NCBI GenBank assembly: GCA_002435585.1
Contig: DJDY01000223.1
Coordinates: 21,004-29,217 of the forward strand
DNA from: Lachnospira sp. UBA5912
GTDB taxonomy: Bacteria > Bacillota > Clostridia > Lachnospirales > Lachnospiraceae
Reading direction: 5' to 3'
DNA length: 8,214 nt
A program made the position numbers and the translations under genes. A model generated the notes under the pieces. It was given only the letters and a program-made list of their open reading frames with translations, made no database searches and was not told where the DNA came from. Below, in pieces: positions 1-5,745 of this stretch. Each line of letters opens with the position of its first letter. Position 1 is the first letter of the stretch.

Positions 1-692
1 ATAAATGCATTATCCAGTGTACGTCCTCTCATATATGCAAGTGGCGCTACCTCTATTAGTCCTTTTTCCATATTGGAATTAAAGCTTTCTGCACCCATAA
101 TCTGGAATAAAGCATCATATAAAGGTCTTAAATACGGATCAACCTTGCTCTGAAGATCACCCGGAAGAAAGCCGAGCTTTTCCCCTGCTTCTATTGCTGG
201 TCTTGTAAGTATTATTTTATTGACCTCATTGTTTTTAAAAGCCTGTATAGCCATAGCCATGGCAAGATATGTCTTGCCAGTACCAGCAGGTCCTATACCA
301 AAAACTATCATTTTATCGCGGATCTGGTCAACATAGTTCTTCTGGCCCAACGTCTTTGGTTTAATAGGCTTTCCAGCTATTGTCCTGCATACTGTATCTG
401 AATCTATCTCTAACAGACTATTTTCTTTATCATCAAACGAAAGGGATATAGCATAGTCAACATTCTGCCTGCTTATCTGATTACCACGTCTTGCTAACTC
501 AATAAGATTATCAAGAACACCCTTAGCCCTGTCTACAGCAGTTTTTTCGCCAATAATCTTAACCACTCCATCCCTTGATATAAGGTCAACTTTAAGATTC
601 CTTTCTATCTCTTTGGCGTATTCATCAAACTGTCCAAACACCATACCGCTGTATTCTGCCGGCATATCAACTATAACTTCTATGTCACTCAT
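1..692 (-). CDS. phoH: PhoH family ATPase (YbeZ type), C-terminal part outside the window
   Basis: Cytoplasmic P-loop ATPase of the PhoH/YbeZ family, linked in the literature to RNA metabolism and to its usual neighbour YbeY; its exact reaction is not settled. The first 230 residues are present. Residues about 35-75 look like the N-terminal KH-like RNA-binding region (ISRDGVVKIIG). Walker A is GPAGTGKT at residues 134-141, followed by TYLAMAMA. The family signature IEVAPLAYMRGRTLDNAF sits at 213-230, exactly where the window ends. The Walker B motif that normally follows, and roughly the last 90 residues, are off the edge. The ATG at 692 lies 21 bases after the yqfD stop, with AAAGG and AGGA upstream as candidate ribosome binding sites, so phoH is likely co-transcribed with yqfC-yqfD. 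The same order (yqfC, yqfD, phoH) is known from Bacillus. The frame is open throughout, with no sign of damage. Confidence 0.95.
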   Translation of the reverse strand, partial: MSDIEVIVDMPAEYSGMVFGQFDEYAKEIERNLKVDLISRDGVVKIIGEKTAVDRAKGVLDNLIELARRGNQISRQNVDYAISLSFDDKENSLLEIDSDTVCRTIAGKPIKPKTLGQKNYVDQIRDKMIVFGIGPAGTGKTYLAMAMAIQAFKNNEVNKIILTRPAIEAGEKLGFLPGDLQSKVDPYLRPLYDALFQIMGAESFNSNMEKGLIEVAPLAYMRGRTLDNAF

Positions 693-713
693 ATGTCCTG
701 TTCCATCCTTTAC

Positions 714-1928
714 CTATCTGATATCAGTTTCAGGTTCAATAAGAATCTCAAGTTCACCTGAACACTTATAATATTTATCTGATGCATCTATATTAACACG
801 ACAATCCATTATTTGCACTCCTTTTTGCTCAATATGCCTAATATACGTATTAAGTCTGTTTATAAGAAGCTGTCTGCACTCATTTTCATCCCTTTCTTTT
901 ATGACACAATCATACTCACATTGTGTCTCAAGCCCATACATGACTTTTGAATCTATATTTCCCGGCATATATAACTTATTTTTTTCAGTTATGGCATCAT
1001 ATAAAACATTATCATTAAAAGCTGGTCCTGCTTTTAACTGCCCATATTCATTCTCTAATATTAGTCTGTATCTTTTTCTTCCCGTAAACAGCTTACCATC
1101 ATATTCTATATCAACATAATCATCATAGGGAATTATTGTTTTTATCAATATATCAGCATCCGGCTTTACATACGTTTCACTAGTAACCGCTCCCGAATCA
1201 TCAGTTATTGAAATCATACCATCAACAAGCAATTGACCATAAGACACTTCATCCCCAACGTGTACAACCGGCGTCCCCTCTCTTGTTATTATACTATAAA
1301 TATTTCCATTATATATTGAATATATATTATCATCTGCATTTTCATTATTATGATAATTCAGGCCTGTATCAGCTGCCAAAGACCTATTCATGGAATAATT
1401 TTCTTTTATATAAACTATTACCCGCGAGCCTTTAACAGCAACACATGCCCACGTAACATCAAAATCATCCCTTATCTTTTTTTCAAGTGCATCACAATCG
1501 ACTGTTTTTACAAGCTTTGCACACGATATGCCATTGTCTGCCATATATCTTTTTATAGTCTCATCTGTATATATATAATTTCCGTAACAATCAATATGCC
1601 ACACAAACATTCCTAAAACCTTAAGACTTATAAACATAATAAATGCGCCAGCAAGAAAAGAATAATGTGTACGATATCTGAAAACATAATATCTCGGACA
1701 TGCTTTCTTTATAACTTTAATATGTACATGTGTAAGTCTTATATATTTTCTCAATTTAAAAAAATCTTTTCTTGTCACTCTTATAATTATTCTGTTTTCA
1801 TGCTGCCTGTCATATTTTATGTGAATAAATGTAATATCATCTTTTCTGCACATATTAATAAAGCGCTTTATCTCTTCGCCATTAACAACCAGTTCTATAT
1901 AAAATATATATTTAAGATGATTTCTCAT
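714..1928 (-). CDS. yqfD: Sporulation protein YqfD
   Basis: Membrane protein of the YqfD family, found in endospore formers; in Bacillus subtilis it belongs to the mother-cell sigma-E regulon. Its biochemical role is not established. The protein has 404 residues from the start chosen here, usual for the family. A short basic N-terminal domain (about 1-85) precedes one membrane segment (about 90-112, FLAGAFIMFISLKVLGMF). The typical WHIDCYGN-like stretch follows, then a long, presumably extracytoplasmic domain with the family pattern ending WACVAVKGSRVIVYIKE. I chose the ATG at 1928 because GAGG at 1938-1935 lies 6 bases upstream. The in-frame ATG at 1940 (408 residues) has no well-spaced ribosome binding site. 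The gene follows yqfC after about 50 bases and precedes phoH. It has eleven cysteines, several in the C-terminal third. Confidence 0.9.
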   Translation of the reverse strand: MRNHLKYIFYIELVVNGEEIKRFINMCRKDDITFIHIKYDRQHENRIIIRVTRKDFFKLRKYIRLTHVHIKVIKKACPRYYVFRYRTHYSFLAGAFIMFISLKVLGMFVWHIDCYGNYIYTDETIKRYMADNGISCAKLVKTVDCDALEKKIRDDFDVTWACVAVKGSRVIVYIKENYSMNRSLAADTGLNYHNNENADDNIYSIYNGNIYSIITREGTPVVHVGDEVSYGQLLVDGMISITDDSGAVTSETYVKPDADILIKTIIPYDDYVDIEYDGKLFTGRKRYRLILENEYGQLKAGPAFNDNVLYDAITEKNKLYMPGNIDSKVMYGLETQCEYDCVIKERDENECRQLLINRLNTYIRHIEQKGVQIMDCRVNIDASDKYYKCSGELEILIEPETDIR

Positions 1929-1934
1929 AACAAT

Positions 1935-1938
1935 CCTC
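1935..1938 (-). promoter_or_regulatory. Ribosome binding site deciding the yqfD start
   Basis: GAGG on the minus strand, 6 bases before the ATG at 1928. It overlaps the alternative upstream ATG (1940-1938), whose own nearest AGG is about 15 bases away. This supports the shorter YqfD. Confidence 0.55.
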
Positions 1939-1979
1939 ATTTTATACTATCTAACCTGAAAGATAATTATCATAAAACA

Positions 1980-2261
1980 CTAATCAAATGTGATTTCTAC
2001 AATTTTTCCTTTTATGGAGATTTCATCCTCATCCAGATAACCTATATCAAGTTGTTCTCCATTAACATATACAATTCCTCTTTTTGTGAGCACTTTCACA
2101 CATGTATTATCATATTCCATTATAGATTTAATATTTTCAATATACATTTCCTTATTTCCTATCAATGTAAGAACAGGTAACGATACCGATGTTCCTGGTA
2201 TAGTTACTAAATCTGTCATAAAATCTTCTTTATTTTTTTTGATTTTAGTCTGTTTTTTCAC
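1980..2261 (-). CDS. yqfC: Sporulation protein YqfC
   Basis: Small protein of the YqfC/YabP family, 93 residues, a usual length. YabP-like proteins act in the mother cell during sporulation and spore-coat formation; in B. subtilis yqfC is sigma-E dependent and lies next to yqfD. The family pattern is visible in the body: an LVTIPGTSVSLPVLTLIGNKEMYIEN-like region (residues about 18-43), then IKSIMEY, VKVLTKRGIVYVNGEQL and a C-terminal ISIKGKIVEITFD. The first 14 residues are a lysine-rich extension coded by an A-rich stretch with an A8 run. The start is GTG at 2261, preceded by GGAAGGA with 4 bases between. An in-frame ATG at 2219 would remove the basic tail but has only a weak site (AAGAAG). 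A sigma-E-like promoter lies about 75 bases upstream. Confidence 0.9.
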   Translation of the reverse strand: MKKQTKIKKNKEDFMTDLVTIPGTSVSLPVLTLIGNKEMYIENIKSIMEYDNTCVKVLTKRGIVYVNGEQLDIGYLDEDEISIKGKIVEITFD

Positions 2262-2337
2262 ACTGTCCTTCCATTCCTGCCTGATTGATACAGCATATGC
2301 CTATCTTATTCTAAGCAAAACGAATTATTATATATAT

Positions 2338-2366
2338 TATATATGTTAAACAAATGTATAGTATTC
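2338..2366 (-). promoter_or_regulatory. Possible sigma-E promoter for yqfC-yqfD
   Basis: On the minus strand GAATACT (2366-2360), a 14-base spacer, then CATATATA (2345-2338). The Bacillus sigma-E consensus is about KMATATT, 14-15 bases, CATACANT, so six of seven -35 positions and most of the -10 agree. It follows the rpsU terminator directly and precedes two genes known to be sigma-E dependent in B. subtilis. The region is very AT-rich, so a chance match is possible; TATAAT strings nearby lack a well-spaced sigma-A -35. Confidence 0.5.
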
Positions 2367-2370
2367 ATAC

Positions 2371-2406
2371 AAAAAATCCCGATATATCTTTCGATATACC
2401 GGGATT
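2371..2406 (-). terminator. Strong intrinsic terminator after rpsU
   Basis: Arms 2406-2393 and 2388-2375 form a 14-pair stem with one G-U wobble and a GAAA tetraloop on the minus-strand RNA, followed by a U run (complement of the A run at 2371-2376, overlapping the stem base). It lies 18 bases after the rpsU stop. It separates rpsU from the yqfC operon. Confidence 0.93.
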
Positions 2407-2424
2407 ATAATTTCGCTATAAATA

Positions 2425-2601
2425 TTAATTGAACTTACGTTTTCTAGCAGCTTCTGACTTCTTCTTACGTCTTACGCTTGGCTTTTCGTAATGTTCTCTT
2501 TTACGAATTTCCTGCTGAATGCCAGCCTTTGCACAGTTTCTCTTGAATCTGCGTAATGCGCTATCTAAAGACTCGTTTTCTTTAACGATGACATTTGACA
2601 T
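2425..2601 (-). CDS. rpsU: Small ribosomal subunit protein S21
   Basis: Ribosomal protein S21 of the 30S subunit, which in E. coli sits near the 3' end of 16S rRNA and aids initiation. The protein has 58 residues, the standard length. It begins [19 protein letters not shown] and continues with the conserved [22 protein letters not shown] and a strongly basic tail ([16 protein letters not shown]). The ATG at 2601 is preceded by AGGA with 6 bases between. The gene has its own promoter (2713-2686), a leader of about 80 bases and a strong terminator, so it is probably a single-gene transcription unit, with possible read-through from alaS. In Bacillus rpsU is followed by yqeY; here the next gene is yqfC. 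Confidence 0.98.
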   Translation of the reverse strand: MSNVIVKENESLDSALRRFKRNCAKAGIQQEIRKREHYEKPSVRRKKKSEAARKRKFN

Positions 2602-2681
2602 ACCTTTTCCTGACCACCCTTCTGTTGCGTAATTGTGCTGGGCAATACATATAGGGTTTTACCTTTACCTAATCGCACAAC
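2602..2681 (-). promoter_or_regulatory. rpsU 5' leader with alternative base pairing
   Basis: The predicted transcript starts near 2680. Its 5' end (2681-2671, GTTGTGCGATT) can pair with 2634-2624 (AATTACGCAAC): ten of eleven positions, including two G-U pairs. The same 5' bases (2680-2675, TTGTGC) can instead pair perfectly with GCACAA at 2638-2633, so the two structures exclude each other. In addition ACCCT (2657-2653) is complementary to AGGGT (2620-2616), a few bases before the ribosome binding site at 2611-2608. This suggests a regulated leader, possibly autogenous control by S21, but no known riboswitch or leader family was recognised. Confidence 0.4.
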
Positions 2682-2685
2682 AAAT

Positions 2686-2713
2686 ATTATATCACAGAAA
2701 AACTTGAAGTCAA
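2686..2713 (-). promoter_or_regulatory. Sigma-A promoter of rpsU
   Basis: TTGACT (2713-2708), a 16-base spacer, TATAAT (2691-2686), with TGA directly before the -10 giving an extended -10. Predicted start of transcription is about 2679-2680. An A-rich stretch lies directly upstream. Confidence 0.88.
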
Positions 2714-2725
2714 CTGATTTTTTTA

Positions 2726-2747
2726 TTTTGTTGCATTTTTTGTTGCA
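2726..2747 (-). repeat. Short direct repeat upstream of the rpsU promoter
   Basis: TGCAACAAAA occurs twice on the minus strand (2747-2738 and 2735-2726), spaced 12 bases start to start, ending 12 bases before the -35. The A-runs could act as an UP element, or the repeat could be a binding site. No factor is recognised. Confidence 0.5.
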
Positions 2748-2767
2748 ATTTTATTATACATTTTTAC

Positions 2768-2794
2768 ATTATAGCATCTGCATATGAAAAACAA
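2768..2794 (-). promoter_or_regulatory. Possible second promoter for rpsU, just after alaS
   Basis: TGCTATAAT is a perfect extended -10 (TATAAT at 2773-2768). A weak -35, TTGTTT (2794-2789), lies 15 bases upstream, which is shorter than ideal. It begins 3 bases after the alaS stop. No intrinsic terminator is visible between alaS and rpsU. Confidence 0.35.
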
Positions 2795-2796
2795 TC

Positions 2797-5436
2797 CTAT
2801 AGCTGCTTTGCAAGCTCTTCTGGTGCCTTCTTTAAAAGTTCATCTATTCCGGCTGGATTCTTACCACCTGCCTGTGCCATGTTAGGACGACCACCGCCGC
2901 CACCACCTACAAGTGATGCAACAGCCTTTATAAGATTACCTGCATGTGCACCCTTTGCAACCGCATCATCTGTAGCCATAGCTATCATGTTAACCTTATC
3001 ACTTCCAAGTGCACTGACAACAAGCACTACACCTGAACCGATTTCATTCTTAATCTTATCGCCAAGATTACGGAGTTCATTCATATCTACATTATCTACC
3101 TTTGTAGCTACAAACTTAACACCATTAACATCAATAACATTATCTGACACATCACCAAGTGCATTATTGGCAAGCTCTGCCTTCAGCTTTTCATTCTCTG
3201 ATGACAATGCTTTTATCTCATCATTCATAGTATGAATTCTTCTTACGAGCTGTACACTTTCTGTCTTTGCAGCTTCACTTGCTTCCTTAACGAGCTTTTC
3301 AAGTTCTTCATAGTACTTAATAACACCCTTGTCTGTAAGTGCCTCTATTCTTCTTACACCTGCTGCAACACCTGATTCTGATATAATCTTAAAGAGTCTG
3401 ATATTAGCTGTATTGGCAACATGAGTACCTCCACAGAATTCCTTAGAGAAATCACCCATGCAAACAACTCGTACACTTTCACCATACTTTTCACCAAAAA
3501 GTGCCATAGCTCCTGTCTTCTTAGCCTCTTCTATAGACATAATCTTAGTTTCTACAGGGATAGCTTCTGCTATCTTTTCATTAACTATATCTTCAACCTT
3601 TTTAAGTTCTTCTGAAGTCATGCTCTGGAAATGAGTAAAGTCAAATCTCAATCTTTCAGGATCCACATAAGAGCCCTTCTGTTCAACGTGATTGCCCAAT
3701 ACTGTTCTTAAAGCCTTCTGTAAAAGGTGTGTTGCACTATGATTCTTGCAAGTATCAGCTCTGTATTCAGAATCTACTGAAAGCGTAACAACATCGCCAA
3801 CTTTAATCATACCCTTTGTCATAACACCTACATGGCCAATCTTACCGCCCTTAAGCTTAATAGTTGTATCTACCTTGAATTCACCTTCGGCTGTTGTGAT
3901 ATAACCTTTATCACCTTCCTGTCCGCCCATAGTGGCATAGAATACAGTCTCATCAACGATTACTGTTCCCTTATCACCTTCTGAAAGCGCTTCTACAATA
4001 GCTTCTTCTGTTGTAAGAACTGTAACCTTTGAATCATTTTTAAGCTTATCATATCCGACAAATCTACTTGTTATTGCAGGATCGATTTCATCATATACAG
4101 TAGCATCTGCTCCCATATAATTACTTACTTTACGTGCTTTACGAGCCTTTTCTCTCTGCTCGTTCATGCACTTTGTAAAGCCTTCTTCATCTATTGTAAT
4201 ATTCTTTTCCTCTAATATTTCCTTTGTAAGGTCTATTGGAAAACCATATGTATCATAAAGCTTAAACGCATCCTCACCTGAAAGAACATTTTTATTCTGC
4301 TCCTCAAGAGACTTCTCCATATCAGCTAATATGCTTAATCCCTGATCAATAGTCTTATTGAACTTTTCCTCTTCTTCTAAGATAACCTTTGTTATGAATT
4401 CTTTCTTTTCTTCAAGTTCAGGGTAACCGTCCTTAGAACCTTCTATAACTGTTTCACAAAGCTTAGATAAAAACTTGCCCTTAATACCTAATAATCTTCC
4501 ATGTCTTGCAGCTCTTCTTAAAAGTCTTCTAAGAACATATCCTCTTCCCTCATTAGATGGCATAATTCCATCGCTGACCATAAATGTCACTGAGCGGATA
4601 TGGTCTGTGATAACACGGATAGATACATCCTGTTTCTCATCTTCTCTATATTTAACACCAGCCATCTCACATACTTTATCGCGAAGTGCCTGTAACGTGT
4701 CAACATCAAATATGGAATCAACATCCTGAACAACTACGGCGAGTCTTTCAAGTCCCATACCAGTATCGATATTCTTCTGGATAAGGTCTGTATAATGACC
4801 ATGTCCATCGTTATTAAACTGTGAAAATACGTTGTTCCATACTTCCATATATCTGTCACAGTCGCATCCTACTGTGCATCCTGGCTTACCACAGCCATAC
4901 TTTTCACCACGGTCATAGTAAATCTCTGAACATGGACCACAAGGACCAGCACCATGCTCCCAGAAGTTATCTTCCTTACCAAAACGGAATATTCTTTCTG
5001 GTGCTATTCCTATTTCCTTATTCCATATATCAAATGCTTCATCATCATCTACATATACAGATGGATATAATCTGTTAGCATCAAGCCCTACAACCTCTGT
5101 AAGGAACTCCCATGACCAGTGTATAGCCTCTCTCTTAAAATAATCACCAAAAGAGAAGTTACCAAGCATCTCAAAGAATGTACCATGTCTTGCTGTCTTA
5201 CCAACATTCTCAATATCACCAGTTCTGATACACTTCTGGCATGTAGTCACTCTTCTTCTTGGTGGAATCTCCTGACCTGTGAAATAAGGCTTTAATGGAG
5301 CCATACCTGAATTAATAATAAGCAAACTGTTATCATTATGTGGAACGAGCGAAAAGCTCTTCATCTTTAAATGTCCTTTGCTCTCAAAGAAATCAAGATA
5401 TAATCTTCTTAATTCGTTAACACCTCTGTACTGCAC
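2797..5436 (-). CDS. alaS: Alanine--tRNA ligase (AlaRS)
   Basis: Class II synthetase that charges tRNA-Ala in the cytoplasm and clears mischarged Ser/Gly-tRNA-Ala. From the GTG at 5436 it has 879 residues, a full-length bacterial enzyme. Visible parts in that numbering: motif 2 region RVTTCQKCIRTGDIENVG (62-79); the Cys-rich insert with GPCGPCSE and CGKPGC/GCDCD (165-193); motif 3 TGMGLERL (225-232); editing-domain metal ligands HSATH (566-570) and CGGTH (668-672); a coiled-coil linker (about 710-760); and the C-Ala domain with a six-glycine run, GGGGGGRPNMAQAGGKNP (844-861). The GTG is preceded by AGGAGG with 9 bases between. The longer ATG reading at 5472 would add 12 basic residues that overlap the upstream small gene out of frame and are foreign to the family. 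The gene starts one base after the small gene's stop, implying coupled translation. No T-box precedes it. Confidence 0.98.
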   Translation of the reverse strand: MQYRGVNELRRLYLDFFESKGHLKMKSFSLVPHNDNSLLIINSGMAPLKPYFTGQEIPPRRRVTTCQKCIRTGDIENVGKTARHGTFFEMLGNFSFGDYFKREAIHWSWEFLTEVVGLDANRLYPSVYVDDDEAFDIWNKEIGIAPERIFRFGKEDNFWEHGAGPCGPCSEIYYDRGEKYGCGKPGCTVGCDCDRYMEVWNNVFSQFNNDGHGHYTDLIQKNIDTGMGLERLAVVVQDVDSIFDVDTLQALRDKVCEMAGVKYREDEKQDVSIRVITDHIRSVTFMVSDGIMPSNEGRGYVLRRLLRRAARHGRLLGIKGKFLSKLCETVIEGSKDGYPELEEKKEFITKVILEEEEKFNKTIDQGLSILADMEKSLEEQNKNVLSGEDAFKLYDTYGFPIDLTKEILEEKNITIDEEGFTKCMNEQREKARKARKVSNYMGADATVYDEIDPAITSRFVGYDKLKNDSKVTVLTTEEAIVEALSEGDKGTVIVDETVFYATMGGQEGDKGYITTAEGEFKVDTTIKLKGGKIGHVGVMTKGMIKVGDVVTLSVDSEYRADTCKNHSATHLLQKALRTVLGNHVEQKGSYVDPERLRFDFTHFQSMTSEELKKVEDIVNEKIAEAIPVETKIMSIEEAKKTGAMALFGEKYGESVRVVCMGDFSKEFCGGTHVANTANIRLFKIISESGVAAGVRRIEALTDKGVIKYYEELEKLVKEASEAAKTESVQLVRRIHTMNDEIKALSSENEKLKAELANNALGDVSDNVIDVNGVKFVATKVDNVDMNELRNLGDKIKNEIGSGVVLVVSALGSDKVNMIAMATDDAVAKGAHAGNLIKAVASLVGGGGGGRPNMAQAGGKNPAGIDELLKKAPEELAKQL

Positions 5437-5437
5437 T

Positions 5438-5587
5438 TTAATTATCCTCCTGTTTAGCTGCCTTCTTGGCATCTAATCCTTTTCTTATCTTACCGCCGGC
5501 AAATACTGCAAGAACTAAAAGTCCAAGCATAACAACGAACTTTGCCGCTTCGAATATAATTTCTGAAACCAATGTAAGTCCTATCAT
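5438..5587 (-). CDS. 49-residue membrane microprotein upstream of alaS
   Basis: Not a family I recognise. The ORF encodes 49 residues starting MIGLTLVSEIIFEAAKFVV and ending KKAAKQEDN. Residues about 4-30 are hydrophobic, with two glutamates (9, 13) and a lysine (16) in the first part, then a clean segment FVVMLGLLVLAVFA (17-30). A basic tail follows (GGKIRKGLDAKKAAK), so by the positive-inside rule the C terminus is likely cytoplasmic. The ATG at 5587 has AAAGGAAG four bases upstream. The stop (5440-5438) is one base before the alaS GTG, and the alaS ribosome binding site is within the codons for Q46-E47-D48. Its promoter at 5668-5640 is the only clear one for alaS. Start, ribosome binding site, membrane pattern and tight spacing together argue for a real gene. 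The function is unknown. Confidence 0.8.
   Translation of the reverse strand: MIGLTLVSEIIFEAAKFVVMLGLLVLAVFAGGKIRKGLDAKKAAKQEDN
5446..5451 (-). promoter_or_regulatory. Ribosome binding site deciding the alaS start
   Basis: Perfect AGGAGG, 9 bases before the GTG at 5436, embedded in the last codons of the upstream small gene. It fixes the alaS start at 5436 and means ribosomes finishing the small gene pass over the alaS initiation site. Confidence 0.9.
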
Positions 5588-5639
5588 AATTCTTCCTTTC
5601 TGCCACTGCCGACTATGCAGCAGCTACAAACATCTTAAT

Positions 5640-5668
5640 ATTTTATCATAGCTCATATTAATTTTCAA
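5640..5668 (-). promoter_or_regulatory. Sigma-A promoter of the small gene-alaS operon
   Basis: TTGAAA (5668-5663), a 17-base spacer, TAAAAT (5645-5640), with TGA before the -10. Transcription would start near 5633, giving a leader of about 46 bases. The leader shows only a short possible GCTGC/GCAGT hairpin. It is far too short for a T-box. Confidence 0.8.
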
Positions 5669-5700
5669 GCTACAGGCTTTATTTGACCATATGCCGGTCC

Positions 5701-5737
5701 ATTCATTAAAATATACGCATTATTCATATATACGCAT
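5701..5737 (-). repeat. Imperfect direct repeat after the MutS-like gene
   Basis: On the plus strand ATTCAT-TAAA-ATATACGCAT (5701-5720) and ATTCAT-ATATACGCAT (5722-5737): the same 16 bases, with four extra in the first copy. It lies between the MutS-like stop and the alaS promoter. No terminator hairpin with a T-run was found here; only a weak GACC/GGTC stem at about 5683-5697. The role is unknown. Confidence 0.5.
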
Positions 5738-5745
5738 ACCTATGT

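Noticed and set aside
1962..1971. Palindrome GATAATTATC before yqfD, similar to one inside the MutS-like gene (about 5923-5936), resembling part of a Fur box
   Set aside because: Too short for a Fur site, AT-rich background makes it common, and one copy is in coding sequence for ordinary residues.
1665..2180. Long plus-strand open frames opposite yqfD/yqfC, alaS, the MutS-like gene and deoD
   Set aside because: They are antisense shadows of well-supported genes, with no ribosome binding sites and no family resemblance.
2308..2370. 20-codon ORF beginning at the ATG within the promoter region before yqfC
   Set aside because: No ribosome binding site, low-complexity AT-rich sequence, and overlap with the promoter candidate.
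5437..5472. Upstream ATG extension of alaS (12 extra residues, MPRRQLNRRIIK)
   Set aside because: It reads the end of the small gene in another frame, lacks a ribosome binding site, and the AGGAGG plus family N terminus (VQYRGVNELRRLY) point to GTG at 5436.
5683..5697. Possible terminator (GACC/GGTC stem) after the MutS-like gene
   Set aside because: Only four pairs, with no T-run after it.
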